From positions 313,250-377,249 of the forward strand of contig NZ_JAMXMC010000006.1 in assembly GCF_024055665.1 (NCBI RefSeq): a DNA stretch of 64,000 nt. Reading direction: 5' to 3'. The notes beneath the pieces are model-generated. The model worked only from the letters and a program-made list of their open reading frames with translations, was not told the origin of the DNA and did no database searches. This DNA comes from Ideonella oryzae (GTDB lineage: Bacteria; Pseudomonadota; Gammaproteobacteria; Burkholderiales; Burkholderiaceae_C). Both the position numbers and the translations under genes were made by a program. Of this stretch, positions 29,191 through 38,616 are shown piece after piece (positions within the stretch are counted from its first letter, which is position 1; each line of letters begins with the position of its first letter).

Positions 29191-30936
29191 TCAGCGCGCC
29201 GGCTGGCGCCAGGCTTGGGTGCGGCGCTGGGCCCAGGTGCCCAGCGCCAGGTAGAGCCCGTTGACGGTGAGGGAGGTGGCCATGATCAGCACCGCCATCG
29301 CGGCGGCCGGGCCGATCTCGCCGGCCTCATCCAGGTTCAGGATGGCCACCGAGGCCAACTTGGTGTCCGGGGTGTAGAGGAAGACCACGGCCGAGATCGT
29401 CGTCATCGCGTTGACGAAGAAGTAGCGCGAGACGTCGATGAGCGCCGGCAGGCAGATGGGCAGCGTGACCCGCCTCAGCGTGGTGGTGAAGGGCACCTTC
29501 AGCGAGGCCGACACCGCCTCGAACTCCGGGTCCAGCGCCTTCAGCGCGGTCACCAGCGTCAGGTGGCCGGTGGTGTAGAAGTGCACCACGGTGCACAGCA
29601 CCAGCAGCGCGCTCGTTTGGTAGAGGCCGTGCAGCGGGTTGGCCGGCGCGTTGAAGAAGAAGATGGAGCCCAGGCCCAGCACCAGCCCCGGCACGGCCAT
29701 GGGCAGCATGGCCATCAGGCGCAGCAGCGGGCGCAGCGCGGGCCAGCCGCGGGTCTTCTCCAGCAGGTAGGCGCCCAGGAAGACCACCACCGGCCCGATC
29801 AGCGCGGTGGCCGCGGCCAGTTTCAGGCTGTTGATGAGCGCGTCGCCCAGTTCGGCGTCCACCAGACCCATGGTGTAGTGGTCCAGGCTGAGCGCGAGGT
29901 TGTAGGGCCAGAAGCGCACCAGGGAAGCAAAGACCGCCATGCCCGCCATCGCCAGCATCAGCAGGGCGATGAGGCTGCAGTAGGCGGTCATCAGGGCGTC
30001 GAAGCCGGCCGAGCGGCGCGGCACCAGCGGCACCGCGCGGGCGCCGACCTGGGCGGTCTGGCGGCGCTGCACCCAGTGGTCCACGCCGAAGGTCAGCAGG
30101 GCCGGGGCCAGCAGCAGCAGGGCCACCACCGCACCGCGCTGGAAGTCCTGCTGGCCGATGACCAGCTTGAACACATCGGTGGCCAGCACGTTGAAATCGC
30201 CCCCCACCACCTTGGGCACGCCGAAGTCGGTGACGACCAGGGTGAAGGTGACCAGCGCGGCCGAGATGAGGCCGTACTTGGCCCCCGGCAATGTGATGGT
30301 GAAGAAGACCCGCCAGCGCGAGGTGCCCAGGGCGGTGGCGGCCTCGTACAGCCGCGCGTCGGCCAGGGTCAGCGCGGTGACCAGGATCATCAGGGTGTGC
30401 GGGAAGACGGCGAAGCACTCGGCCAGCACGATGCCCGGGGCGCCATAGATGCCGTCGAAACCCAGCGCCAGCCAGACCTCCTTGGCCAGACCCTGGTTGC
30501 CGAACCAGTAGATCAGCGACAGCGCCGACAGCAGCGAGGGCGCCAGCAGCGGCACCAGGCTGAGCGTGCGGAACAGGCCCTTGGCCGGCATGGCGCTGCG
30601 GGTGAGCGCATAGGCGAAGGTGAAGGCCAGGGGCAGCACGATCAGCGTGACCAGCACCGACACCCAGAGGCTGTGCCACAGGCTGTCCAGCAGGGCCGGC
30701 GAGCCCAGGTAGGCGGCAAAGTGCTGCCAGGCGCTTTGGCGCTGGCCGTCCACCACGCCGGGCTCGAAGGCCTGGCCCAGCAGGGCCAGCAGCGGCCCCA
30801 TCAGGCCCACACCCAGCAGGCCGGCCAGGGCCAGCAGGCCGGCACGGGCCAGCCAGTCTGTCCAGTGCAGCCGCAGGGCCGGGGCGGCGGGCAACACCAC
30901 GGCGCCCGCCTCGGCAGACAGGGAACGAACGCTCAT
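29191..30936 (-). CDS. 2-aminoethylphosphonate ABC transporter permease, fused PhnU2 type
   Basis: A 581-aa inner-membrane permease with about twelve helices in two homologous halves, each carrying an EAA-type loop. Examples are [21 protein letters not shown] and a second loop near [11 protein letters not shown]. This is the two-domain, FbpB-like arrangement seen in AEP transporters of the PhnS2-T2-U2 class. Its start overlaps the phnT stop by 4 bp. Confidence 0.92.
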   Translation of the reverse strand: MSVRSLSAEAGAVVLPAAPALRLHWTDWLARAGLLALAGLLGVGLMGPLLALLGQAFEPGVVDGQRQSAWQHFAAYLGSPALLDSLWHSLWVSVLVTLIVLPLAFTFAYALTRSAMPAKGLFRTLSLVPLLAPSLLSALSLIYWFGNQGLAKEVWLALGFDGIYGAPGIVLAECFAVFPHTLMILVTALTLADARLYEAATALGTSRWRVFFTITLPGAKYGLISAALVTFTLVVTDFGVPKVVGGDFNVLATDVFKLVIGQQDFQRGAVVALLLLAPALLTFGVDHWVQRRQTAQVGARAVPLVPRRSAGFDALMTAYCSLIALLMLAMAGMAVFASLVRFWPYNLALSLDHYTMGLVDAELGDALINSLKLAAATALIGPVVVFLGAYLLEKTRGWPALRPLLRLMAMLPMAVPGLVLGLGSIFFFNAPANPLHGLYQTSALLVLCTVVHFYTTGHLTLVTALKALDPEFEAVSASLKVPFTTTLRRVTLPICLPALIDVSRYFFVNAMTTISAVVFLYTPDTKLASVAILNLDEAGEIGPAAAMAVLIMATSLTVNGLYLALGTWAQRRTQAWRQPAR

Positions 30937-32021
30937 GCCACCGCCGGGAACACGCGCAGGCGGTCGCTGCGCAGGGCAAAGCGCAGCGTGCCGCCTTCGC
31001 GCACCTGGTACTCGTCCATCTGGTTGAGCGAGAACTGCAGTTGCAGCGGCGTGGGCAGGCCGGGCAGGTCCACCTCGGCCAGGCAGTTGCCGCCCAGGAA
31101 CTCGACCTGCCGCACCTGGCCTTCGCAGGCCTCGGGGTGGTCGGCGGGCAGGCCGTCGAGCACCCGATCTTCAGGCCGCAGGTAGAGCCAGACCGAGGCG
31201 CCGCTGCGGAAATCGGCCCCCTGCCCCGGCGGGCACTGCCAGCGGAAGTCACCGCTGCGGAACCAGCGATCGCCTTCGGCGATGGCCGGCAGGCGGTTGA
31301 CCTTGCCGACGAAGTCGGCCACGAAGGCCGAGGCTGGTTCGCGGTAGATCTGCATCGGCGTGCCGACCTGCTCGATGCGGCCCTGGTTCATCACCACGAT
31401 GCGGTCGGCCACCGAGAGGGCCTCCTCCTGGTCGTGCGTGACCATGATGGTGGTCACGCCCAGGCGGCGCTGCAGCGCGCGCAGTTCCTCGCGCAGCCGC
31501 ACCCGCACGATGGCGTCCAGTGCGGACAGCGGCTCGTCCAGCAGCAGCAGGCCCGGTGAGGTGGCCAGGGCGCGGGCCAGCGCGACCCGCTGCTGCTGGC
31601 CGCCGGACATCTGGGCCGGGAACTTGGACCCGCTGCCGGGCAGGCCCACCAGCGCCAGCAGCTCCGCCACGCGGGCGTCGATGCGCGCGCGGGGCTGGCG
31701 GCGGTTGACCAGGCCGTAGGCCACGTTGTCGGCCACGCTCAGGTTGGGAAACAGGGCGTAGGACTGGAACACGATGCCGTAGTCACGCTGGGCCGGCGGC
31801 AGGCGGGAGATGTCCCGCCCGTCCTGCACCAGCGTGCCACCGCTGTGGGGTTCCAGTCCCGCCACGATGCGCAGCAAGGTGGTCTTGCCGCAGCCCGACG
31901 GCCCGAGAAAGCAGACGAACTCGCCCCGCTGGATGGACAGGTCGATGTCCTCCAGCGCGGTGAAGCCGCCAAAGCGCTTGCTGACCCCCTGCAGGGTCAG
32001 GTAGGCCGGGGACTGCGTCAT
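30933..32021 (-). CDS. phnT: 2-aminoethylphosphonate ABC transporter ATP-binding protein
   Basis: A 362-aa ABC ATPase energising the AEP importer. Walker A is GPSGCGKTT, the signature is MSGGQQQRVALARAL, Walker B is LLLLDEPLSALD, and the switch His is in MVTHDQEEAL. A TOBE-like C-terminal domain (from about residue 280) is present. The ATG at 32021 (MTQSPAYLTL) is chosen over a longer open frame. It is coupled to the permease by a 4-bp overlap. Confidence 0.94.
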   Translation of the reverse strand: MTQSPAYLTLQGVSKRFGGFTALEDIDLSIQRGEFVCFLGPSGCGKTTLLRIVAGLEPHSGGTLVQDGRDISRLPPAQRDYGIVFQSYALFPNLSVADNVAYGLVNRRQPRARIDARVAELLALVGLPGSGSKFPAQMSGGQQQRVALARALATSPGLLLLDEPLSALDAIVRVRLREELRALQRRLGVTTIMVTHDQEEALSVADRIVVMNQGRIEQVGTPMQIYREPASAFVADFVGKVNRLPAIAEGDRWFRSGDFRWQCPPGQGADFRSGASVWLYLRPEDRVLDGLPADHPEACEGQVRQVEFLGGNCLAEVDLPGLPTPLQLQFSLNQMDEYQVREGGTLRFALRSDRLRVFPAVA

Positions 32022-32038
32022 GGATGCCACCTTCGGAA

Positions 32039-33073
32039 TTACTTCTTCTTCTCGCTCTTGCCGTCGTAGCGCTGGGTCCACTCGGCCAGCACGCGGGCGC
32101 GGTTGGCCGCGGACTCGGCGAAGTCCAGCTTCACCAGGCGCTGCTCATAGTCGTCCGGGATGCCCTTGAGCTTGGGCGCCACGCCCGGCTGCGCCGTGAT
32201 CGCGAAGTTCTTGCCGTACAGGAACATCGCGTCCTTGCTCGAGGCCCAGTCGGCCAGCTTCTTGGCCGCGGCCAGGTGCTTGGTGCCCTTGTGGATGGCA
32301 AAGGCCTCCAGGTCCCAGCCCAGGCCTTCCTTGGGGAAGATCAGGTCGATGGGGGCGCCCTTGGCCTTGTTGCTGTAGCCGCGGTACTCGAAGGAGATGC
32401 CGGCCACGTACTCGCCCGAGGCCGCCATGTTGCAGGGCTTGGAGCCGGAGTGGGTGTACTGGGCGATGTTCTCGTGCAGCGCGTCCATGTACTTCCAGCC
32501 GCCGCCCTTGCCGTTGTCGTCGCCCCAGAGCTTGAGCCAGGCGTTGACGTCGAAGTAGCCGGTGCCCGAGGAGGCCGGGTTGGGCATCACGATCTGGCCC
32601 TTGTAGATGGGCTTGGTCAGATCCTTCCAGCTGGTGGGCGCCGGGATGCCGCGCTTCTTGGCCTCGACGGTGTTGAAGCAGATGGTGGCGCCGAAGACGT
32701 CCATGCCGAACCAGGCCGGCGGCGTCTTCTTGTCACGGTACTGCGACATGATGGCGTCGAGGTTGAGCGGGGCGTAGGGCTCCAGCATGCCGTTGATGTC
32801 CAGCAGGGCCAGGCTGGAGGCGGCCACGCCCCAGACCACGTCGGCCTGCGGGTTGGCCTTCTCGGCCAGCAGCTTGGCGGTGATCACGCCGGTGGAGTCG
32901 CGCACCCACTTGATCTCGATGTCGGGGTTGGCCTCGTTGAAGGCAGCCTGGTAGGCCTTGAGCTGGTCGGTCTCCAGGGCGGTGTAGACAGTCAGCGTGG
33001 TCTTCTCGGCCAGCGCGCCAGCGGAGAGCGCCGCGCCCATCAGGCCGGCCAGGATCGACTTCCAGAATTTCAT
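32039..33073 (-). CDS. phnS: 2-aminoethylphosphonate ABC transporter substrate-binding protein
   Basis: Periplasmic binding protein of 344 aa with a signal peptide ending AGALAEK. It then has the iron/AEP-type fold start TTLTVYTALETDQLKAYQAAF. The mature chain has the PhnS2 features IKWVRDSTGVITAKL and MPNPASSGTGY. It is the first gene of the minus-strand phn unit. The ATG at 33073 follows a GGAGA ribosome site. Ligand identity is inferred from the PhnW/PhnX context. Confidence 0.93.
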   Translation of the reverse strand: MKFWKSILAGLMGAALSAGALAEKTTLTVYTALETDQLKAYQAAFNEANPDIEIKWVRDSTGVITAKLLAEKANPQADVVWGVAASSLALLDINGMLEPYAPLNLDAIMSQYRDKKTPPAWFGMDVFGATICFNTVEAKKRGIPAPTSWKDLTKPIYKGQIVMPNPASSGTGYFDVNAWLKLWGDDNGKGGGWKYMDALHENIAQYTHSGSKPCNMAASGEYVAGISFEYRGYSNKAKGAPIDLIFPKEGLGWDLEAFAIHKGTKHLAAAKKLADWASSKDAMFLYGKNFAITAQPGVAPKLKGIPDDYEQRLVKLDFAESAANRARVLAEWTQRYDGKSEKKK

Positions 33074-33119
33074 CGCTATCTCCAGGGTGTGAGTGACCAC
33101 GGACTTGTGGCCTGCGGAC

Positions 33120-33148
33120 ATGACAAGCGCGTGACAGCGCTTGAGCAA
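33120..33148 (-). promoter_or_regulatory. phnS promoter with internal palindrome
   Basis: On the minus strand, TTGCTC (33143-33148) and TGTCAT (33120-33125) are 17 bp apart. A perfect inverted repeat, CAAGCGC-N6-GCGCTTG (33124-33143), fills the spacer. It is placed where a bound regulator would block RNA polymerase. The promoter match is moderate. Confidence 0.45.
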
Positions 33149-33185
33149 GTTCGGGACCAGTTCATTCTGAAGAGGCTTGATTGCA

Positions 33186-33220
33186 GATTGTTGACAATCT
33201 GTCATCGAGGCTCGTCTACA
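33186..33220 (+). promoter_or_regulatory. GntR-gene promoter and operator candidate
   Basis: A -35 TTGACA (33191-33196) is spaced 18 bp from TCTACA (33215-33220), and the ATG is at 33232. The -35 sits inside an inverted repeat GATTGT-TG-ACAATC (33186-33199), the size expected for a GntR dimer site. This suggests autoregulation of the regulator gene. Confidence 0.55.
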
Positions 33221-33231
33221 CTTTCTCCACC

Positions 33232-33993
33232 ATGAGCTCGAAGCCCCCCGCCCCGCCCACCATCGCACAGCTTCAGTGCAACTCACTGGCCAACCTGGTG
33301 CAGGCCGCCATCGAGCGCAAGATCCTCGAAGGCACGTTGCAGGCCGGCGACAAGCTGACCGAAGCCGCGCTGGCCGAGGAGCTGGGGGTTTCGCGTGGTC
33401 CGGTGCGCGAGGCCTTCCGCATGCTGGAGGAAGCCGGCCTGGTGCGCACCGAGAAGAACCGCGGCGTCTTCGTGCGCGAGATCCCGGTCGAGGAGGCCCT
33501 GGAGATCTTCGAGGTGCGCGCGCTGATGGACGCCCACGTCGGCCGCAAGCTGGCGCAGACCCTGGCCGTGGCGCAGGTGCGCGAGTTGCGCCGCGCCGTC
33601 GAGACCATGGAGGCCGCCGCCAAGGCCCACGACGCGCCCGCCTTCCACGAGGCCAACCTGGCCTTCCACGACCTCATGCTGACGCTGGCTGGCAACGCCA
33701 AGCTCACGGCCGTCTACCGCAAGCTGACCAAGGAGCTGATGCTGTTCCGGCGCCAGAACCTCACGCCCGAGAGCATGGCCGTCTACGCCAAAGAGCACCG
33801 GCAGATCGTCAAGGCCATTGCCGCCGGCGATGTCGACGCCGCCGGCCGCGCCATGTTCGACCATGTGATGGCCAGCCGCGAGCGCACCCGCGTCAAGCAC
33901 GGCCTGACACCCGAAGGCGCCAGCGCCGTGCAAGCCATGGCGACCGCGCCCCGCCCGGCACGCCCCCGTAGCACAGCACGCCGCAGCGCCTGA
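33232..33993 (+). CDS. phnR: GntR/FadR-family regulator of the phosphonate genes
   Basis: A 253-aa regulator. An N-terminal winged helix (KLTEAALAEELGVSRGPVREAFRMLEEAG) is followed by an FCD ligand-binding domain. That domain has EVRALMDAHVGRK and the metal-site His residues in FHEANLAFHDLM and EHRQIV. It is divergent from phnS and precedes the PhnZ-like gene by 18 bp, so control of AEP uptake and breakdown is inferred. The ATG at 33232 fits the promoter and family length. Confidence 0.88.
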   Translation: MSSKPPAPPTIAQLQCNSLANLVQAAIERKILEGTLQAGDKLTEAALAEELGVSRGPVREAFRMLEEAGLVRTEKNRGVFVREIPVEEALEIFEVRALMDAHVGRKLAQTLAVAQVRELRRAVETMEAAAKAHDAPAFHEANLAFHDLMLTLAGNAKLTAVYRKLTKELMLFRRQNLTPESMAVYAKEHRQIVKAIAAGDVDAAGRAMFDHVMASRERTRVKHGLTPEGASAVQAMATAPRPARPRSTARRSA

Positions 33994-34011
33994 ACCCGGA
34001 ACCCACCCACC

Positions 34012-34563
34012 ATGTCTCTCAGCCTTGCCGACATTGAATGGCTCCTGCTGCACAAGGGCGACGCCCAGTACAGCGGTGAGCCCGTGACCCAGCGTGAGCA
34101 CGCCCTGCAGTCGGCCTGGCTGGCCGAACAGGAGGGCGCGGACGATGAACTCGTCACCGCGGCCCTGCTGCACGACCTGGGCCACCTGCTCAACGACCAG
34201 GGCGAGACCCCGACGCTGCGCGGCATCGACGACCTGCACCAGTTCGTGGCCCTGCCCTTTCTGCGCGGGGTGTTCCCCGACCGGGTGCTGGACGCCATCT
34301 CGCTGCACGTGGACGCCAAGCGCTGCCTGTGCGCCACCCGGCCGGGTTACCTGGAAGCCCTGTCGGCCGACTCGCAGCGCAGCCTGGCACTGCAAGGCGG
34401 CGTGTTCGACGCCGCGCAAGCCGCTGCCTTCCAGGCCCGCCCCCACGCCGCCGAGGCGCTGCGCCTGCGCCTGTGGGACGACCTGGCCAAGCAGCCCCAC
34501 CTGGACACGCCGTCCCTGGCCCATTACCTGGCCATCGCGCGCCGCTGCAGCCTGACCCCATGA
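34012..34563 (+). CDS. PhnZ-like HD-domain diiron oxygenase of phosphonate operons
   Basis: A 183-aa HD-fold protein of the phosphonate-operon-associated group. The residues known to bind the diiron centre and substrate in PhnZ all have counterparts at consistent spacing: Y20, E23, H30, H54-D55, H76, H99 and D156/D157. PhnZ oxidatively cleaves 1-hydroxy-2-aminoethylphosphonate to glycine and phosphate. The hydroxylase PhnY is absent here, so the true substrate is open. Its stop overlaps the EamA start (ATGA). Confidence 0.85.
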   Translation: MSLSLADIEWLLLHKGDAQYSGEPVTQREHALQSAWLAEQEGADDELVTAALLHDLGHLLNDQGETPTLRGIDDLHQFVALPFLRGVFPDRVLDAISLHVDAKRCLCATRPGYLEALSADSQRSLALQGGVFDAAQAAAFQARPHAAEALRLRLWDDLAKQPHLDTPSLAHYLAIARRCSLTP

Positions 34564-35438
34564 GCCTCGACATCAGCGGTGGGGTGCTGCTGGCCGTGCT
34601 GCTGGGCGCAGCCCTGCATGCCAGCTGGAATGCCCTGATCAAATCCTCGCAGGACAAGGCCCTGGACACGGCCCTGATCCACGGCCTGGGCACGGTGACG
34701 GCCCTGCCGCTGCTGGCGATGTTCGGCCCACCGCCGGTCGCCGCCTGGCCCTATGTGTTGGGCTCCACGCTGATCCACATCGGCTACTACACCTCGCTGG
34801 CCGGGGCCTACCGGCATGGCGACCTGGGTCTGACCTATCCGCTGATGCGCGGCAGCGCGCCGCTGCTGGTGGCGCTGGCCAGCCATGCGCTGATCGGTGA
34901 GGGCCTCTCGCCGCTGGCCTGGCTGGGGGTGTTCACCCTCTGCGCGGGGGTGCTGATCCTGGGCCTGTCGCGCAGCGCCCTGCGCGGCCAGGGCGACGAG
35001 GCCCGGCGGCGCACCGCGCTGCGCTATGCCCTGACCAATGCGCTGTTCATCGCCGCCTACACGCTGGTGGATGGCATCGGGGTGCGGGTGAGCGGCAACG
35101 CGCCCGCCTACATCGCCGCCCTCTTCCTCTTCGACGGCCTGCCCTACCTGAGCCTGGTGTTGTGGCAACGCCGCGCCGACCTGGCCCCGGTGCGGGCCTA
35201 CGCGGCCCGGCGCTGGCCGGTGGCGCTGCTGGGCACCACCGCCTCGCTGGGCAGCTACGGCATTGCGCTGTGGGCCATGACCCATGCGCCGGTGGCCATG
35301 GTGGCGGCGCTGCGCGAAACCTCGGTGTTGTTCGCCGCCCTGCTGGGCACCTGGCTGCTGCGCGAGCCTTTCGGCTGGCAGCGGGCCATGGGGACCGGGG
35401 TGATCGTCGGCGGGGTGATGCTGCTGCGCCTGGGCTGA
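34560..35438 (+). CDS. EamA-family membrane transporter
   Basis: A 292-aa protein with about ten membrane helices in two EamA repeats. Typical motifs are LGAALHASWNALIK, the DLGLTYPLMRGSAPLLVAL block and REPFGWQRAMGTGVIVGGVML. It probably moves a small metabolite. The coupled overlap with the PhnZ-like gene hints at export of a by-product or import of a phosphonate, but no substrate can be named. Confidence 0.88.
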   Translation: MSLDISGGVLLAVLLGAALHASWNALIKSSQDKALDTALIHGLGTVTALPLLAMFGPPPVAAWPYVLGSTLIHIGYYTSLAGAYRHGDLGLTYPLMRGSAPLLVALASHALIGEGLSPLAWLGVFTLCAGVLILGLSRSALRGQGDEARRRTALRYALTNALFIAAYTLVDGIGVRVSGNAPAYIAALFLFDGLPYLSLVLWQRRADLAPVRAYAARRWPVALLGTTASLGSYGIALWAMTHAPVAMVAALRETSVLFAALLGTWLLREPFGWQRAMGTGVIVGGVMLLRLG

Positions 35439-35453
35439 GGCCGGGCGGGATGC

Positions 35454-36113
35454 TCAGGCCGCATGGCCCACGCGGTCGGACGACTCGTCCCGGGCCTCGT
35501 CGTCCAGGTGCTGCACATCGGCCCAGCCCACCAGGGTGAAGCCCTCGCCCGTCCACAGCAGGCGGTTGATGCCGGTGTTGGGCAGTTCCCAGGTGCGGGG
35601 CGCATTCAGCGCGATGCGCGAGGCGGCGCGGTACAGGCAGTCCAGCACGCCACCATGGGCCACCAGCACCAGGGTCTGGCCGGCGTGGGCCTGGGCCAGC
35701 CGGGTGGCGCTGGCCACCACGCGGTCGAAGAACTGCTGCAGGGTCTCGCCGCCTTCGGGGCCGAAATCGGGTTCGCGGCGGCGCCAGCGCTCGCTCTGCT
35801 CGGGCCAGCCGGTCTCGACCTCCTGGTAGGTGTGGCCCTGCCAGATGCCGAAATGCCGCTCACGCAGACCCGCGTCCAGCTGCAGCGGCAGGCCGGTGGC
35901 GGCGGCCACGGCCTCGGCCGTCTGGCGGGCGCGGGAGAGATCGCTGCTGACCAGCACCTGCGGGGCATCGTGCTGCAGGGCCTGGCCCACGCGGCGGGCC
36001 TGCTGCTGGCCCCGGGCGTTCAGCGGCACGTCCATCTGCCCTTGCAGCCGGGTGCCGACGTTCCATTCGGTCTCGCCGTGGCGAATGGCGATCAGGCGGG
36101 TGGGCTCGGGCAT
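35454..36113 (-). CDS. histidine phosphatase (phosphoglycerate-mutase superfamily)
   Basis: A 219-aa enzyme with the phosphohistidine motif IAIRHGETEWN. A second His is in LVLVAHGGVLDCLYR, and SDLSRARQTAEAV and GLRERHFGIWQG complete the set. This matches GpmB/CobC-type phosphatases. Being cofactor-independent of 2,3-bisphosphoglycerate, it more likely acts as a phosphatase than as a mutase. The substrate is unknown. The ATG at 36113 is preferred to a GTG two codons upstream. Confidence 0.9.
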   Translation of the reverse strand: MPEPTRLIAIRHGETEWNVGTRLQGQMDVPLNARGQQQARRVGQALQHDAPQVLVSSDLSRARQTAEAVAAATGLPLQLDAGLRERHFGIWQGHTYQEVETGWPEQSERWRRREPDFGPEGGETLQQFFDRVVASATRLAQAHAGQTLVLVAHGGVLDCLYRAASRIALNAPRTWELPNTGINRLLWTGEGFTLVGWADVQHLDDEARDESSDRVGHAA

Positions 36114-36122
36114 GCTCACCGT

Positions 36123-36440
36123 TCAGACTCCCCAGACGACGGGCTCGTCGGCCGCCTGGCAGGTGCGCAGCATCTGGACCAGGGGCCAGACCCGCTGGCG
36201 CAGCGAGACGGCCTCGGCCGGCCGGCGGCCTTCGCCCTCGTCCTCGTCGGTGGGAGCCTGCTGGCGCGCGGCCTCGTCGGCGGCCACCGCCGCGCTCAGA
36301 CGCTCGATGGCCTGGGCCATGTCGGCGACCTCGATGATGCCCTTGGGCGCGGGCTCGCGGCCCAGCAGCGCCAGCACGCGGTCGCCGGCGGGGGTGAGCA
36401 TGATCAGGTCGGCGGCGGCCTGGCTGCGGAATTTGTACAT
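36123..36440 (-). CDS. DUF1840 family protein
   Basis: A 105-aa protein starting MYKFRSQAAADLIMLTPAGD, which is the DUF1840 pattern. It ends in a LRQRVWPLVQMLRTCQAADEPVVW helix and has an acidic middle (PTDEDEGEG). This family is largely betaproteobacterial and has no known function. It lies 9 bp upstream of the histidine phosphatase gene in the same unit. Confidence 0.85.
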   Translation of the reverse strand: MYKFRSQAAADLIMLTPAGDRVLALLGREPAPKGIIEVADMAQAIERLSAAVAADEAARQQAPTDEDEGEGRRPAEAVSLRQRVWPLVQMLRTCQAADEPVVWGV

Positions 36441-36522
36441 GGCGGACGATCCTGGCTGGCGCGCGCCCGCGAAGCCGGGCGGCATAGCCGCCATTGTGCC
36501 CACCCGGGGCCCGCCGGACAGA

Positions 36523-38616
36523 TCAGCGCAGCGCCAGGGCCACGGTGGGCCGGACCTGGCGGGCCAGCACCCGCTCGCAGGCGCGGGGATCCAGCGCGGC
36601 CGAACCCAGCAGGCCCTGCCAACCCTGGCAGCCCAGGGTGTCGGTGACGAAGGCCCGCTGGGCCTCGTGCTCGACCCCTTCGGCCAACACCTGCAGGCCC
36701 ATCGCGCGGGCCACCTGGGTCAGGCCCCGCACCAGATCGGCCTCGGCCCCATGGTCGGGCACCGCACGCAGCAGCCGGCGGTCGATCTTGACCGCGGTGA
36801 AGGGCACCCGCCGCAGCCAGTTCAGGGCGCAATCGTCCAGGCCCCAATCGTCCAGCACCAGTCGCACGCCCAGGCGGTGCAGGGCGTCGAGGTTGCTCAG
36901 AGCGGCCTCCGGGTCACGCCGCAGGGCGGTCTCGGTGACGTCCAATTCGAGCTGGCGCGCCGGCCAGCCGGCATGGGCCAGCACGGCCGCCACCCGGCGG
37001 GCATAGGCCGGCTCGGCCAGGGTCTCGCCACTGACGTTGACTGTGAGCGCCTGGTGCCAGCCCTTGTGCGCCCAGGCCACGGCCTGTTGCACCGCCTGCT
37101 CCAGCGCCCAGTCGTCCAGGGCCCGCATCAGCCCGGCCCGCTCGGCCAGCGGCATGAAGCGCGGCGGCAGCATCAGGCCTTCCTGCGGATCCTGCCAGCG
37201 CAGCAGGGCCTCCATGGCCTGGATCTCGCCGCTGGCGCTGGCAAAACGGGCCTGGAACTGCAGGCGGAAGGCGGTGCTGGACAGGCCCTCGCGCACGGCC
37301 TGCTCCAGCCGCTGCTGGCGCCGCCCCTCGTGCACCTGCTCGGTGCTGCCGCGGTGCAGCTCCCAGCCGGCCACGCCGGCGCCGCGGGCCCGCTGCAAGG
37401 CCTTCTCGGCGTGCTGCAGCAGCTCCTCGCCGCACCAGCCGGCCTGCGGATAGACGGCACCGCCCACATGCACCTTGAGCCCGGCGGTGGCCAGCAGGGC
37501 CGGCCCCGGACGGGTGGCCAGCTGCACCAGGCGGCGCGCCAGGGCCTCGGCGGCCGATTCACCGGCCGGGCGCAGCAGCACGGCAAAGCGCGCGGCGCCC
37601 AGGCGGCCCACCTGGGCCGGCTCACGCACCGTGGCGCGCAGGGCCTCCACCAGTTCGTCCATGCCACGGGCCCGGGCCGAGCCGTCGGCAGCGAACAGGG
37701 CATGGCGGTCGAACTCCACCACCAGCACGGCCAGCGGCTGGCCGTCGTCGCGGGCCTGGAGCACCGCCTCGTCCAGCTCCTCCAGGAAGCGGTGGCGGTT
37801 GGGCCAGCCGGTGCTGCCATCCAGCCCGCTGGCGCCGGCAGACACCGGCGCCGTGGCGCGGCTGCGAGCCAGCTCGCGGAAGGAGTAGACCCGGCCGATC
37901 GGCCGGCCCTGGCTCCACTGCGGTTGGGTGTAGCGCTCCAGCAGGCGGCCGTTGAGCAGGGCCACCGCATCGGTGCCACTGACCAGCAACTGGGCGTTGA
38001 TCTCGTCGACCCGCTGCTGGTAGGCCTCGGGCTGCAGCACCGAGCGCCGCATCCAGTCCAGCACGGCGGCATCGGCCGGCTCGGCCAGGGCCTCCTCCGG
38101 CAGGTCCCAGAGCTGGGCGAAGCGCCGGTTGAAGGCCCGGATGCGGCCGGCGGTGTCCAGCACCAGGATGCCGTCGGCGGTGGATTCCAGCGTGGCGCGC
38201 AGTTCAGCCAGCAAGGTTTCGCGCTCGCTGGCGGCGCGGGCCTCCTGGCTGCGATCCTGCACGGTCACCAGATAGGCACGGGCCGGCACGCCCAGCGGCA
38301 CGATGCGGCGGTGCACCTGGGCCAGGCCCTGCGGGCGCAGCACCTCGGTGTCCGACGCCAGCTGGCCCGGGTGCCCGGCACGCAGCTCGGACCAGAAGAC
38401 CTGGTCCTCCAGGCCCGGCAGCAGGGCTTCGGCCGGCTGGCCCAGGCACTGCGCCAGCCCCAACCCCAGCCAGGCCAGGGCCGGCCGGTTCACCAGGCGG
38501 ACCGTCCAGTCGCTGGCATCGACCAGCCAGGCCGGACCCTCCAGGCCCTCCAGCCATTGGTCGGCGCCCAGCAGCAACCCGGGGGCCGCCAGCAGGCCGG
38601 GTTCGTGCGGAATCAC
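36523..38616 (-). CDS. PAS-GGDEF-EAL protein with degenerate GGDEF
   Basis: A 697-aa signalling protein. Two PAS-like regions (about 20-120 and 135-240) are followed by a GGDEF-fold (about 270-425) in which the signature is replaced by LGAARFAVLL, so it should not make c-di-GMP. The C-terminal EAL domain (about 440-690) keeps AMEALLRW, TVNVSGETL, VTETAL, VKIDRRLL and LAEGVE. However, DDFG reads DDWG and the end motif is altered, so activity is uncertain. Its start overlaps the HD-GYP gene stop by 4 bp, so the two are translated together. Confidence 0.88.
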   Translation of the reverse strand: MIPHEPGLLAAPGLLLGADQWLEGLEGPAWLVDASDWTVRLVNRPALAWLGLGLAQCLGQPAEALLPGLEDQVFWSELRAGHPGQLASDTEVLRPQGLAQVHRRIVPLGVPARAYLVTVQDRSQEARAASERETLLAELRATLESTADGILVLDTAGRIRAFNRRFAQLWDLPEEALAEPADAAVLDWMRRSVLQPEAYQQRVDEINAQLLVSGTDAVALLNGRLLERYTQPQWSQGRPIGRVYSFRELARSRATAPVSAGASGLDGSTGWPNRHRFLEELDEAVLQARDDGQPLAVLVVEFDRHALFAADGSARARGMDELVEALRATVREPAQVGRLGAARFAVLLRPAGESAAEALARRLVQLATRPGPALLATAGLKVHVGGAVYPQAGWCGEELLQHAEKALQRARGAGVAGWELHRGSTEQVHEGRRQQRLEQAVREGLSSTAFRLQFQARFASASGEIQAMEALLRWQDPQEGLMLPPRFMPLAERAGLMRALDDWALEQAVQQAVAWAHKGWHQALTVNVSGETLAEPAYARRVAAVLAHAGWPARQLELDVTETALRRDPEAALSNLDALHRLGVRLVLDDWGLDDCALNWLRRVPFTAVKIDRRLLRAVPDHGAEADLVRGLTQVARAMGLQVLAEGVEHEAQRAFVTDTLGCQGWQGLLGSAALDPRACERVLARQVRPTVALALR

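Noticed and set aside
26500-35438. C-P lyase phosphonate pathway
   Set aside because: No phnG-phnM genes are present; the pathway is the PhnW/PhnX hydrolytic route.
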